Below are positions 49,795 to 58,754 of a stretch of DNA of 64,000 bases, in pieces. The notes under the pieces were generated by a model. The model saw only the letters and a program-made list of their open reading frames with translations. It did not search any database and was not told the DNA's origin. Both the position numbers and the translations under genes were made by a program. Source of the stretch: Peribacillus sp. FSL P2-0133 (GTDB lineage Bacteria > Bacillota > Bacilli > Bacillales > DSM-1321); assembly GCF_037975445.1 (NCBI RefSeq), contig NZ_CP150254.1, positions 1,362,001-1,426,000 on the forward strand, written 5' to 3'. Every line of letters starts with the position of its first letter. Within the stretch, counting starts at the first letter, position 1.

Positions 49795-50916
49795 ATGAAT
49801 CAAAAATACGAAAAGATCTTTCAACCATATAAGTTTCCATCAGGGGTAGAAGTGAAAAATCGTATCATGATGGCTCCTATGACCACTTATTCTTCGGATG
49901 ATCAAGGCGTTGTAACCGATGATGAACTGGCCTATTACGCTGAGCGCTCGGCTGGTGTAGGTGCGGTGGTCACGGCATGTGCCTATGTATCTGCTGGAGG
50001 AAAGGGATTCCCAGGCCAGCTTAGTGCAGATGACGATTCCTTTATCCCATCCTTGAGAAAACTAGCCGAAACGATCCAGTCCAACGGGTCAAAAGCGATT
50101 CTGCAAATATATCATGGAGGCCGGCAAAGTCCGCCGGAATTATTGCCTGATAACCAGCCTGTTTCTGCAAGTGCCATTGCTTCAAACGATGAAGCACCTG
50201 TACCGCGGGAAATGAGTGAAGACGAAATACAAGAGGTTATTAAGGCATTTAGCGAAGCAACAAGAAGGGCCATCGAAGCAGGATTTGATGGTGTGGAAAT
50301 ACATGGTGCCAATACGTACTTGCTTCAACAATTCTTCTCGCCACACTCGAACCGTCGTACGGATAACTGGGGTGGGACACTGGGAAAACGATTGATTTTC
50401 CCGCTTACCATTGTGAATGAAGTCGAGAAAACGGTTGCCGAGCATGCGAAAAAGCCGTTTATCATCGGCTACCGCCTTTCTCCTGAAGAAGGCAGCAATC
50501 CTGGAATCACTTTAGATGATACGATCCAATTCGTTGACAGACTAGCGAATCAAAACCTGGATTATCTACATATATCGGTAGGTCACTTCTGGAATGGCTC
50601 ATTCCGTGAGAGTGATAGGACAAAGTCGCGCATCGTTAAAATTTACGATAAAGTAGGTAATCGTATTCCTGTGGTCGGCGTAGGATCACTGCATACACCT
50701 GATGAAGTTGCAGAAGCTATGGAAACGGGTGTCCCTTTTATCGCCCTTGGCCGTGAGCTTCTTATGGAACCGCATTGGATTGAAAAAATCAGGTCTGGAA
50801 AAGAAGCGGAAATACGGACTACCCTCTCAAAAAAGGATCAGGATGAACTGGTCATTCCAGATCCGCTTTGGGAAAAGTTGATTGGGATAAAAGGTTGGCT
50901 CCCGGTTGTGGAGTGA
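49795..50916 (+). CDS. NADH:flavin oxidoreductase, Old Yellow Enzyme family
   Basis: FMN-dependent ene-reductase-like enzyme of 373 residues. It has the OYE start with Asn-Arg-Ile-Met-Met-Ala-Pro-Met-Thr-Thr, the active-site region Leu-Gln-Ile-Tyr-His-Gly-Gly-Arg-Gln, and Phe-Asp-Gly-Val-Glu-Ile-His-Gly-Ala-Asn-Thr-Tyr-Leu-Leu-Gln-Gln-Phe. The C-terminal Val-Gly-Val-Gly-Ser-Leu and Ala-Leu-Gly-Arg-Glu-Leu phosphate-binding loops are intact. AAAGGGGGAGGAT precedes the ATG, 21 bases after the HesB-like gene, so they may share a transcript. Confidence 0.9.
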   Translation: MNQKYEKIFQPYKFPSGVEVKNRIMMAPMTTYSSDDQGVVTDDELAYYAERSAGVGAVVTACAYVSAGGKGFPGQLSADDDSFIPSLRKLAETIQSNGSKAILQIYHGGRQSPPELLPDNQPVSASAIASNDEAPVPREMSEDEIQEVIKAFSEATRRAIEAGFDGVEIHGANTYLLQQFFSPHSNRRTDNWGGTLGKRLIFPLTIVNEVEKTVAEHAKKPFIIGYRLSPEEGSNPGITLDDTIQFVDRLANQNLDYLHISVGHFWNGSFRESDRTKSRIVKIYDKVGNRIPVVGVGSLHTPDEVAEAMETGVPFIALGRELLMEPHWIEKIRSGKEAEIRTTLSKKDQDELVIPDPLWEKLIGIKGWLPVVE

Positions 50917-50941
50917 TTGTTAATGTCTTGAATAATATGTT

Positions 50942-50969
50942 ACCCGTCCTCCAAAGGAGGACGGGTTTT
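50942..50969 (+). terminator. Terminator after the OYE gene
   Basis: ACCCGTCCTCC-AAA-GGAGGACGGGT hairpin and a short T-run. Confidence 0.9.
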
Positions 50970-51234
50970 GTATGTGTTCATATGAAACTAACAACTAATA
51001 AGTTATTCACCTTTTGTTAAAAAAGCGAGATTGATTCTGCAGAATGAACGTCATTTAATTTCGTGAATTATTGATTCTGGATTTATTCATTCTTCATAGT
51101 AAATACTATCTTTAATGTAAAGTTTATGTAGTCAAATATGAATGAAAGTAATATAATCATATTAATATTTGTACCAATAAATAAAATATATTATTATCAA
51201 TTATATAAGTTGGTATGAAAAAGGAGGGTTTATA
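50970..51234. other. Upstream region of the phospho-beta-glucosidase gene
   Basis: Very AT-rich, without a gene. I see no catabolite-response element or ribonucleic antiterminator site of LicT/BglG type. Confidence 0.4.
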
Positions 51235-52644
51235 ATGAAATTTCCACATGATTTTTTATTCGGAGCAGCTTCTGCTTCTTTTCAAATAGAAGGAGCATGG
51301 GATGAAGATGGAAAAGGTATAACGAATTGGGATGTCTTTTCAAAGATTCCTGGGAAAACATATGAAGGTACAAACGGGGATGTAGCGATAGACCATTATC
51401 ATCGTTACAAAGAAGATATTAAATTAATGGCAGAGATGGGACTTGAATCATACCGGTTTTCCATTTCATGGGCACGTATTTTGCCGACAGGTGACGGGGA
51501 AGTAAATGAAAAAGGCTTGGAATTTTATAATAATGTTATTGATGAATGCTTAAAATATGGGATTGTTCCATTTGCTACTCTGTACCATTGGGATTTGCCT
51601 TTGACGCTTGAACAAGATGGGGGATGGACGAATAAGCGAACAGCTGAAGCATTCGTCAAGTATGCGGAAATTTGCTTTCGCGCATTCGGAGACCGCATCA
51701 AACATTGGATCACGTTTAATGAAACGGTTATGTTTTGCGGTCTGGGCTATTTAAAAGGAGCGCACCCGCCTGGAATCCAAAACGATGAAAATAAATACTT
51801 TCAAGCGACACATTATGTTTTTTATGCACATGCAAAAGCGGTAGAGGTATACAAGACACTGAATCATTACGGTGAAATTGGGATTACCCATGTTTTCCTG
51901 CCTGCTTACAGTATAAATGACAAACATGACAATGTATTGGCTGCTCGGCATGCCAATGAATATGAAACTTTTTGGTATTATGACCCTATTTTAAAAGGTG
52001 AATATCCAGGTTATGTGGTTGAGCAATTAAAGGAAAAAGGCTGGACGCCAAGTTGGACCGAAGAAGAACTGGATACGCTAAAAAGAAATGCGGAGAAAAA
52101 TGATTTTATTGGACTCAATTATTACCAGCCCATTCGCGTGGAAAAAAATCGGGAAGCCGTTTCAAACATGGAGCATTCAAGAGAAACATCTACTCTAGCT
52201 CCAGGGAACCCGTCTTTTGATGGCTTTTATCGGACCGTAAAGATGGAAGATAAAACATATACAAAATGGGGCTGGGAAATCTCACCTCAAGGATTTTTAG
52301 ATGGGCTGCATATGTTAAAAGAACGTTATGGTGATATTAAAATGTATGTTACAGAGAACGGGCTTGGTGATGAGGATCCGATTATCGATGGTGAAATAGT
52401 GGATGTTCCCCGTATTAAATATATTGAGGAACACTTAAAAGTGATCAAACGTGCAATCGAAGAAGGTATCCATTTAAAAGGGTATTACGCATGGTCTGTC
52501 ATTGATCTATTAAGTTGGTTAAACGGGTATAAGAAGCAATACGGATTTATTTACGTGGATCATCATGATCAGTTAAACCGGAAAAAGAAGCTGTCGTTTC
52601 ATTGGTATAAGAATATTATCGAGACGAGAGGAGAAGAGCTGTAA
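51235..52644 (+). CDS. Glycoside hydrolase family 1, probable 6-phospho-beta-glucosidase
   Basis: GH1 retaining beta-glycosidase of 469 residues. The acid/base is Glu163 in Thr-Phe-Asn-Glu-Thr and the nucleophile is Glu374 in Val-Thr-Glu-Asn-Gly. The loop Ser-Trp-Leu-Asn-Gly-Tyr-Lys-Lys-Gln-Tyr-Gly has the Ser, Lys and Tyr that hold the 6-phosphate in phospho-glycosidases, in place of the Glu-Trp pair of plain beta-glucosidases. AAGGAGGGTTTATA precedes the ATG. No PTS transporter lies beside it, so the sugar phosphate must come from a system elsewhere. The 6-phospho specificity is inferred. Confidence 0.88.
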   Translation: MKFPHDFLFGAASASFQIEGAWDEDGKGITNWDVFSKIPGKTYEGTNGDVAIDHYHRYKEDIKLMAEMGLESYRFSISWARILPTGDGEVNEKGLEFYNNVIDECLKYGIVPFATLYHWDLPLTLEQDGGWTNKRTAEAFVKYAEICFRAFGDRIKHWITFNETVMFCGLGYLKGAHPPGIQNDENKYFQATHYVFYAHAKAVEVYKTLNHYGEIGITHVFLPAYSINDKHDNVLAARHANEYETFWYYDPILKGEYPGYVVEQLKEKGWTPSWTEEELDTLKRNAEKNDFIGLNYYQPIRVEKNREAVSNMEHSRETSTLAPGNPSFDGFYRTVKMEDKTYTKWGWEISPQGFLDGLHMLKERYGDIKMYVTENGLGDEDPIIDGEIVDVPRIKYIEEHLKVIKRAIEEGIHLKGYYAWSVIDLLSWLNGYKKQYGFIYVDHHDQLNRKKKLSFHWYKNIIETRGEEL

Positions 52645-52651
52645 ACTAAAA

Positions 52652-52682
52652 GAAAACCTCTTGATTTTAATCAAGAGGTTTT
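52652..52682 (+). terminator. Terminator 1 after the GH1 gene
   Basis: AAAACCTCTTGATT and AATCAAGAGGTTTT arms. A second hairpin is at 52,728-52,765. Confidence 0.85.
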
Positions 52683-52727
52683 ATGTATATATATAGCCTG
52701 AGCCGAAATACGAAATTAGGTTTATAG

Positions 52728-52765
52728 AGCATGCTTTGAGAAACCTTTCTCAAAACATGCTTTTT
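52728..52765 (+). terminator. Second terminator-like hairpin
   Basis: AGCATGCTTTGAG and CTCAAAACATGCT arms (one mismatch), then TTTTT. Confidence 0.75.
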
Positions 52766-53183
52766 CTATTGTAATCAAGGTTTAAGATATGGGGAATTAG
52801 TCCAAAGTTCAAACTTCCTGATTTGTAGTCTGAATCTCCGGCTTCAAATTAACCAGCCTGGAAGTATGGTCCCGGATTGTAATGTGGATGTAAAAAAATG
52901 CAAAAAGTTGTAAACAAATGTTAATGTTACTAACAATGTACAGTTCTACGTTTTACTGTATAATGTTGAAGCGTGGTCGAGACCATGTCAAATAACTTAA
53001 CAAAGGAGATTACATATGACGATTATTTCTTTGTTTTGAAAAGTCCCCCGCATGGTTTGTCCCGTTGAAAAAACTACAATAGTTAGATTAATTTCGATCA
53101 AGCAACTCCCTCAAAAATGAAAGAACGTCATTTTTCCTGATGATGGTAGATTCCAATTTAAAAAAACGACTAAGGATGTGAGT
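52766..53183. other. Long leader region of the SulP transporter gene
   Basis: Holds a -10-like TATAAT (52,959-52,964), a GGTCGAGACC palindrome (52,975-52,984), and a seven-codon open frame with a strong binding site, described separately. No known riboswitch is recognised. Confidence 0.45.
53015..53038 (+). CDS. Possible leader peptide MTIISLF upstream of SulP
   Basis: ATG seven bases after a perfect AAAGGAG site, seven codons, then TGA. So strong a binding site before so short a frame is unlikely by chance. It lies in the leader of the SulP gene, about 145 bases before its start, and may regulate it by translation or ribosome stalling. It could also be the start of a frame broken by mutation, but nothing protein-like follows the stop. 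Confidence 0.45.
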
Positions 53184-54833
53184 TTGAAAAGGATGATAAA
53201 AGATTCTAGATTTCAAGGATATAATATGAAGGGTTTTCAAAAGGACGTAACGGCAGGATTGGTTGTAGGTGTTGTAGCCATTCCTTTAGGATTGGCTTTT
53301 GCAATTGCTTCAGGCGTCGAACCGATATATGGGTTATATACGACCATCATCGCTGGAATCCTCATATCGATTTTGGGTGGCTCCAAGTATCAAATTGGAG
53401 GACCAACCGGGGCGTTTGTTCCTTTATTATTTGGAATCGTTATGCAATATGGGTATGAAAGTCTGCTTATTGCCGGGTTTTTAGCGGGGATGATATTGGT
53501 CTTGATGGGTCTTCTTAAGTTGGGCAATTTGATGAAGTTCATTCCTCGTCCAGTCATCATTGGATTTACAACAGGAATTGCGATAATAATCTTTTCAGGG
53601 CAAATTGCCAACTTCTTTGGCATGAAAGTGGAAAAACATGAAGCGTTCATGGATAACATGAAGGAACTGGTGATTAAAGCAGAAACGATCAATATATATA
53701 GTGTGTTTGTTGCGATTATATGTTTTGTCGTCATACTGCTGGCACCTAGGCTTCTGCCACGAGTGCCAGGACCGCTTCTGGGTCTGCTAATATCAACAAT
53801 GACAGCCTACTTTTTATTTCCCGATAAGGTGGCTACAATTGGTTCCACGTATGGAGCGATTCCGAAAGGTTTTCCGGAATTCCAAGTGCCGGAGCTTTCA
53901 GTGGAAGTCATTATTACACTCCTTCCCGTTGCATTTACAATTGCCTTGTTAGGCGGTGTCGAGTCATTGTTATCCGCTACCGTGGCCGATAACATGGGGG
54001 GAACCAAGCATGATAGCAATAAGGAATTGGTTGGGCAAGGAATCGCGAACATCGCGACCCCATTCTTCGGCGGGATACCTGCAACAGGTGCTATTGCCAG
54101 GACTGCCACCAATATAAAAAGCGGGGCAGTCTCCCCGATGTCCGGAGTCATTCACGGTATTGTCGTTTTACTGGTTTTGCTGGTGCTTTCTCCATATGCA
54201 GCACATATACCTTTGGCTAGCATGGCGCCCATATTGATGTTTGTTGCATGGAATATGAGTGAAAGAAAGGAATTCGCTCATGTATTGAAAACGAAGACGG
54301 CGGATTCTGCGGTTTTGCTGGTCACCTTCCTCGTCACTGTCTTCACTGATTTAATCATGGGAGTGGGAATCGGCTTATTGATTGCATTTCTCACCTTCAT
54401 TGCAAAAATGAGCCACACGTTAAAGGTTAGGGAAAGAAGTCATGAGGTTACTGAGATTGTTCCAATCGATAATTCGGATTCAAAGATCAATGTGTATAAC
54501 TTGGAAGGTCCCCTCTTCTTTGGTTCGATAGACGTCCTGGAGTCATCGATCTTGGAGAACTTGGATAATAAGACGAAAGTGTTGGTATTAAGCATGCGCC
54601 GGGTAACATATATGGACACTTCAGCAGAGGCTGCACTATTGGCGATTGTTAATCGCATCGGTAAATATAAGGGGAAATTAATCATTTCCGGAATCCAGCA
54701 GCAACCAAAGGAATTGTTACTCAGCACAGGTTTGTATCATAAAATAGAAAAACAGCACTTTTTTAAATCGAAGGAAGATGCCCTTTATTTTGCCAAGAAG
54801 CAGTTGAAGGGCAATTCGGATAAAGTAGTCTAA
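53184..54833 (+). CDS. SulP-family anion transporter with STAS domain
   Basis: Secondary transporter of sulfate, bicarbonate or a related anion, about 549 residues. The SulP start Gly-Leu-Val-Val-Gly-Val-Val-Ala-Ile-Pro-Leu-Gly-Leu-Ala-Phe-Ala-Ile-Ala is in helix 1, then Ile-Gly-Gly-Pro-Thr-Gly-Ala-Phe, and some 12-14 helices reach about residue 400. The C-terminal STAS domain (about 430-540) has Met-Asp-Thr-Ser-Ala-Glu-Ala-Ala. I choose a TTG seven bases after AAGGA; a GTG two codons earlier is too near that site. The window also encodes a sulfate ABC importer, which makes bicarbonate a fair alternative. Confidence 0.9.
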   Translation: MKRMIKDSRFQGYNMKGFQKDVTAGLVVGVVAIPLGLAFAIASGVEPIYGLYTTIIAGILISILGGSKYQIGGPTGAFVPLLFGIVMQYGYESLLIAGFLAGMILVLMGLLKLGNLMKFIPRPVIIGFTTGIAIIIFSGQIANFFGMKVEKHEAFMDNMKELVIKAETINIYSVFVAIICFVVILLAPRLLPRVPGPLLGLLISTMTAYFLFPDKVATIGSTYGAIPKGFPEFQVPELSVEVIITLLPVAFTIALLGGVESLLSATVADNMGGTKHDSNKELVGQGIANIATPFFGGIPATGAIARTATNIKSGAVSPMSGVIHGIVVLLVLLVLSPYAAHIPLASMAPILMFVAWNMSERKEFAHVLKTKTADSAVLLVTFLVTVFTDLIMGVGIGLLIAFLTFIAKMSHTLKVRERSHEVTEIVPIDNSDSKINVYNLEGPLFFGSIDVLESSILENLDNKTKVLVLSMRRVTYMDTSAEAALLAIVNRIGKYKGKLIISGIQQQPKELLLSTGLYHKIEKQHFFKSKEDALYFAKKQLKGNSDKVV

Positions 54834-54917
54834 TAGATTCATCCTCGAAGTCACCTTTTAGGATAGTTATGTTATAGTATCGTTAACAGTAGATTTAAAA
54901 AGAAGGTGACTATCTGG

Positions 54918-55331
54918 GTGGATGTATATCGGATTGGCCAGCTTGCTGAACTTGCGAATGTTTCGCGAAGAACCATTGACTATTACACACAATTAGGAAT
55001 GCTGAACTATGAAAAAACTGGGTCAAGATATCGATATTACACAGAAGATGCTTTAAATCGTCTTCAAATGATTAATCGGTATAAGGAACAGAATATGCCG
55101 TTGACTGAAATCAAGGAACGGTTACAAGTCTTGTCTGAAACCACTGTTGATTCTGAGCAAGTGCTCTTGATGGTGGACAAGATATCTACAGACCTTAAAG
55201 GACTGGAGAATGAATTGCTTGAATTAAAGCCGTTACTGGAACAGCTCGATGAACAGCAATTAACATATGCTGCACAACAGCTTTCAGTTCGGGGTAGCTC
55301 TTTATTGAGCATCATTGCCATGCTCACCTAA
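54918..55331 (+). CDS. MerR-family transcriptional regulator
   Basis: A 137-residue regulator. The N-terminal winged helix-turn-helix has the MerR pattern Tyr-Arg-Ile-Gly-Gln-Leu-Ala-Glu-Leu-Ala-Asn-Val-Ser...Ile-Asp-Tyr-Tyr-Thr-Gln-Leu-Gly-Met-Leu, followed by Arg-Tyr-Tyr. A dimerising coiled coil (about 75-120) and a short tail come next, with no metal-binding cysteines. I use the GTG eight bases after GAAGGTGA; a GTG four codons earlier overlaps that site. It may control the SulP gene upstream, but this is inferred from position only. Confidence 0.86.
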   Translation: MDVYRIGQLAELANVSRRTIDYYTQLGMLNYEKTGSRYRYYTEDALNRLQMINRYKEQNMPLTEIKERLQVLSETTVDSEQVLLMVDKISTDLKGLENELLELKPLLEQLDEQQLTYAAQQLSVRGSSLLSIIAMLT

Positions 55332-55339
55332 GCTAATTG

Positions 55340-55386
55340 CCGAGTTCAACAAAAAAAGACCTGGTTGGGTCTTTTTTTGTTGAACT
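55340..55386 (+). terminator. Terminator after the merR-type gene
   Basis: TTCAACAAAAAAAGACC and GGTCTTTTTTTGTTGAA arms, a near-perfect 17-bp stem. Confidence 0.85.
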
Positions 55387-55556
55387 GGTCATTTGAAAAT
55401 CTATATCCAAACTCATAACCGGAGCTTTATATGATAGCAGTACTTTATTTTGGCTGAACTGACTCTATAGATCTTTTTTCGATAAAGATGAAGGATATAA
55501 GGGAATGGAAAAAGAAGAACTTAAATATCTACTACTATATGAAGAGGTGAAAGGGA

Positions 55557-57071
55557 ATGATTGGATCAATAGTTACGACGGTAAAAGGACATCTTCAAGG
55601 TACTATGGAAAACGATATATGCGTATGGCGTGGAGTCAGGTATGCGAAAGCTCCGATTGATGGTCTGCGTTTCCGCTCACCGGAGCCAGTTGATAAGTGG
55701 GGCGGTGTCATGGATGCAGTGGATTTTGGTCCCATTCCCCCGCAGCCGATGGATCGGGCGGTAAGAACAGGAATGGCCGGAAATGAAAAAATGGATGAGG
55801 ATTGTTTGTTCCTGAATATTTGGTCACCTAGAGCTGATGATAAAAAACGCCCGGTCATGGTCTGGATTCCTGGAGGAGCATATATAACGGGAGCTGGATC
55901 CATTGATATGTACAATGGACATTTACTGGCTAAAAATGGAGATGTAGTCGTAGTAAGCATCAACTATAGGCTGGGGGCACTGGGATATCTGGATTTTACC
56001 GAGTTTGCAGGTGATGGGGAAATATTTGAAACCAATTTAGGTTTACGTGATCAAGTTGCGTCTCTTAAATGGGTTAAAGAGAATATAGAAGCGTTTGGCG
56101 GCGACCCTGATAATGTTACGATATTTGGTGAATCAGCTGGAGGCAATGCGGTTACGACTTTACTTACTGTTCCATCAGCGAGAGGTCTTTTTAAACAGGC
56201 CATTGCAGAAAGTCCCGCTCCGACATCTGTTTACGGAAAAGGATTTGCGCGCCAATTCAGTGAAAGGTTCCTTGAGATATTGGACATTGAAAAGAATGAA
56301 ATCCATCGGTTAAAAACACTTCCAGTTCAAGAGATTGTCGCGGCCTCCTACAAACTCTTACGGGAAAACTCACAAGCCATGCCGGGCTCACTATCATTTG
56401 GACCTGTCGTAGATGGTGACTTCCTGCCCGATTATCCACTAGATTCAATTCGATCCGGAAAAGCAAAGGGAATATCCTTGCTTATAGGAACAAATAGGGA
56501 CGAAGCGACATTATTCGAACAGATGGATCCCCCTTTAATCCCAACTAATGCGGCAATGATTCATAAAATGTTCGAAAATACAGATCCAGAGGCGAAAGAG
56601 CGAATTACGAATGCTTATATAAACTACCCAGAAAAGAAAGCTGTGCTTGGCATTGGCCGTGATGCGACTTTCCATATTCCCTCGGTTTGGTATGCAGAGG
56701 CATACAGCCGCTTTGAAAAAACTTGGATGTACCGTTTTGATTATAAAACGGCGGCAATGCGCATAAGTAAATTAGGGGCGACGCATGGTATGGAAATCCC
56801 TTTTGCCTTCCAGACTTTCGACTCGGCATTTGGGAAACGGATTACTTCATTTGGTTCAAGGTCAGCTGCCCTAAAGGTTTCCCATAGAATGCAGGGCCAC
56901 TGGGTCAACTTTGCGAAACATGGAAACCCCAATCCCCCGGAAGGTGAAATTTGGCCGAAATATGATGAAACCAACCACTACACCATGATTTTTGATAAAA
57001 AGGATTATATTGAAAAAGACCCTGACAGAATGATAAGGTTGGCATGGGAAGGGGTAGGGATTTACAAGTGA
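55557..57071 (+). CDS. Type B carboxylesterase (para-nitrobenzyl esterase-like)
   Basis: Serine esterase of 504 residues. The nucleophile Ser193 is in Gly-Glu-Ser-Ala-Gly-Gly, the oxyanion segment is Trp-Ile-Pro-Gly-Gly-Ala, and the catalytic Glu and His lie in Asn-Arg-Asp-Glu-Ala-Thr and Gly-Ala-Thr-His-Gly-Met-Glu-Ile-Pro. This pattern matches PnbA of B. subtilis, a broad-range esterase. GAGGTG precedes the ATG. It lies 30 bases before the kynU remnant, so it may once have been cotranscribed with the kynurenine genes, but a role there is only a guess. Confidence 0.92.
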   Translation: MIGSIVTTVKGHLQGTMENDICVWRGVRYAKAPIDGLRFRSPEPVDKWGGVMDAVDFGPIPPQPMDRAVRTGMAGNEKMDEDCLFLNIWSPRADDKKRPVMVWIPGGAYITGAGSIDMYNGHLLAKNGDVVVVSINYRLGALGYLDFTEFAGDGEIFETNLGLRDQVASLKWVKENIEAFGGDPDNVTIFGESAGGNAVTTLLTVPSARGLFKQAIAESPAPTSVYGKGFARQFSERFLEILDIEKNEIHRLKTLPVQEIVAASYKLLRENSQAMPGSLSFGPVVDGDFLPDYPLDSIRSGKAKGISLLIGTNRDEATLFEQMDPPLIPTNAAMIHKMFENTDPEAKERITNAYINYPEKKAVLGIGRDATFHIPSVWYAEAYSRFEKTWMYRFDYKTAAMRISKLGATHGMEIPFAFQTFDSAFGKRITSFGSRSAALKVSHRMQGHWVNFAKHGNPNPPEGEIWPKYDETNHYTMIFDKKDYIEKDPDRMIRLAWEGVGIYK

Positions 57072-57103
57072 AAAATAGTGGATGGGAAGTAAGCGGGGAG
57101 AAC

Positions 57104-57339
57104 ATGGATATCAATAATTTCATGTCAACGAAAGATATGCGAAAACTTTGGATCAGGAAGATCCATTAGTTTCTTACAGAGAGGAGTTCTATTTGAACCC
57201 AGGGATGATTTATATGGATGGCAACTCATTGGGACTTTTATCGAAGCGGGCTGAGAAAAGTTTAATGAAGTCTTAGGAAGATTGGAAAAGGTATGGAATA
57301 GACGGCTGGACGGAAGGGGCCGCCCGGCAGATTATATGA
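57104..57339 (+). pseudogene. kynU: Kynureninase remnant
   Basis: In two frames the stretch encodes the kynureninase N-terminus: Tyr-Ala-Lys-Thr-Leu-Asp, Asp-Pro-Leu-Val-Ser-Tyr-Arg, the diagnostic [16 protein letters not shown], then Glu-Asp-Trp-Lys-Arg-Tyr-Gly-Ile-Asp-Gly-Trp-Thr-Glu-Gly. The ATG frame is out of phase with the main body, an in-frame TAG interrupts it, and about 350 residues including the PLP lysine are absent. So the gene is a clear pseudogene of an enzyme that cleaves kynurenine to anthranilate and alanine. Confidence 0.88.
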
Positions 57340-57387
57340 AAACTATGAAAATAAAAGGGGAATCATTGCCTAGAATGGGAGCAACAT

Positions 57388-58737
57388 ATGGAGAAAAATA
57401 AGCTGCATCGTGAATTATCATCGAGTCAAATCACAATGATTGCCATGGGGTGTGCAATTGGCACCGGATTATTTTTGGGGAGCGGCCTTGCGATTTCTAC
57501 GGCAGGTCCAAGTGTTCTTATCAGCTATGCAGTTGGTGCATTCATTGTCCTGCTACTGATGGGCTGTTTGGCGGAAATGACTGTAGCCCATCCAACATCG
57601 GGATCCTTTGGAACCATTGCTGAAAAATATATAAGTCCATTTGCGGGATTTGTTGTGAGATATTCATATTGGATAGCGAATGTCCTTGCCATTGGTGTCG
57701 AAGTGAGTGCCATCGCTGTTTACATGAAATATTGGTTCCCGGATGTACCTGGGAGCGTTTGGATCTTCCTGTTTGCTGCACTGCTAATCTATGTAAATGC
57801 GACGAGTGTCAATACATTCGGGAATTTTGAGTATGTATTTTCCATGATCAAAATCAGCGCCATTGTCATATTCATACTACTGGGCGCCTACGTGGTGATT
57901 GGCGCTGAACCTTCAAGCGGGATCGGTGTTGAGAACTTTGCTAATGATGGCGGTTTTATGCCTTTCGGTTTTTGGGGGCTCTGGGTCGCCATATTCATTT
58001 CTCTCTTCAGCTTTTTAGGAACTGAGTTGATTGCGGTGACGGCGGGAGAAGCGAAGGATCCGGATATTGCCGTCCCTAAAGCTTTGAAGGCAACTGTCTT
58101 CCGGCTTGCCACTTTTTATGTACTGACAATCGGGATCATGTTAATGATTGTTCCATGGCAATCGGCGGGTATTGATAAAAGCCCATTTGTTAGGGTAATG
58201 GAAATCCTGAATATTCCCGGGGCATCGGGGATCATGAATTTCATTATTTTAACCGCTGCAATATCTGCAATGAACAGTCAATTATATGCCTCCACCAGAA
58301 TGATATTTTCATTATCAGAGCAGAAGCAGGCTCCAGCCCTATTTCAAAAAGTGAGCAATAAAGGAGTCCCGGTAATGGCCCTTCTCATATCTACTTTGGG
58401 CATATTTCTTGCTGCAGGAGTAAAGGTCCTGCTTCCTGATACTTCATATGCATTCATGATGGGGATATCGATGTTCGGAGCCATTTTTACCTGGTTCATG
58501 GTGTTCATTTCCCACTTATTTTTCAGGAAGCGGTGGGAGAAATCAGGGGGACGCAAATTACCGGTTAAAATGTACGGATTTCCATATCTAACGATTCTTG
58601 GTGCAATTCTTTTGTTTGCTTTGACGGTATCCACCTGGTTCACTGGCCCGTTTAAAATTGTGCTCCAGTTCGGTGTTCCTTGGCTGATCTTTCTTTGCAT
58701 CGTTTATGTATTGATGTCGAAAATCAAAAGAATGTAA
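57388..58737 (+). CDS. Amino acid permease, APC family (AAT type)
   Basis: Twelve-helix amino acid:H+ symporter of 449 residues. The family motif Met-Gly-Cys-Ala-Ile-Gly-Thr-Gly-Leu-Phe-Leu-Gly-Ser-Gly is in helix 1, and Glu-Leu-Ile-Ala-Val-Thr-Ala-Gly-Glu-Ala-Lys-Asp-Pro lies about residue 213. It belongs to the AroP/LysP-like group. A GAGCAAC-type weak site precedes the ATG. Between the kynU remnant and kynA it is most simply a tryptophan or kynurenine importer of the former operon, but its substrate is inferred from context only. Confidence 0.85.
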   Translation: MEKNKLHRELSSSQITMIAMGCAIGTGLFLGSGLAISTAGPSVLISYAVGAFIVLLLMGCLAEMTVAHPTSGSFGTIAEKYISPFAGFVVRYSYWIANVLAIGVEVSAIAVYMKYWFPDVPGSVWIFLFAALLIYVNATSVNTFGNFEYVFSMIKISAIVIFILLGAYVVIGAEPSSGIGVENFANDGGFMPFGFWGLWVAIFISLFSFLGTELIAVTAGEAKDPDIAVPKALKATVFRLATFYVLTIGIMLMIVPWQSAGIDKSPFVRVMEILNIPGASGIMNFIILTAAISAMNSQLYASTRMIFSLSEQKQAPALFQKVSNKGVPVMALLISTLGIFLAAGVKVLLPDTSYAFMMGISMFGAIFTWFMVFISHLFFRKRWEKSGGRKLPVKMYGFPYLTILGAILLFALTVSTWFTGPFKIVLQFGVPWLIFLCIVYVLMSKIKRM

Positions 58738-58754
58738 AGGGAAAGAGGGATAGT

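Noticed and set aside
55557-57071. Esterase as a dedicated kynurenine formamidase
   Set aside because: The sequence pattern is that of a PnbA-type carboxylesterase; only its position hints at the pathway, so I did not name it so.
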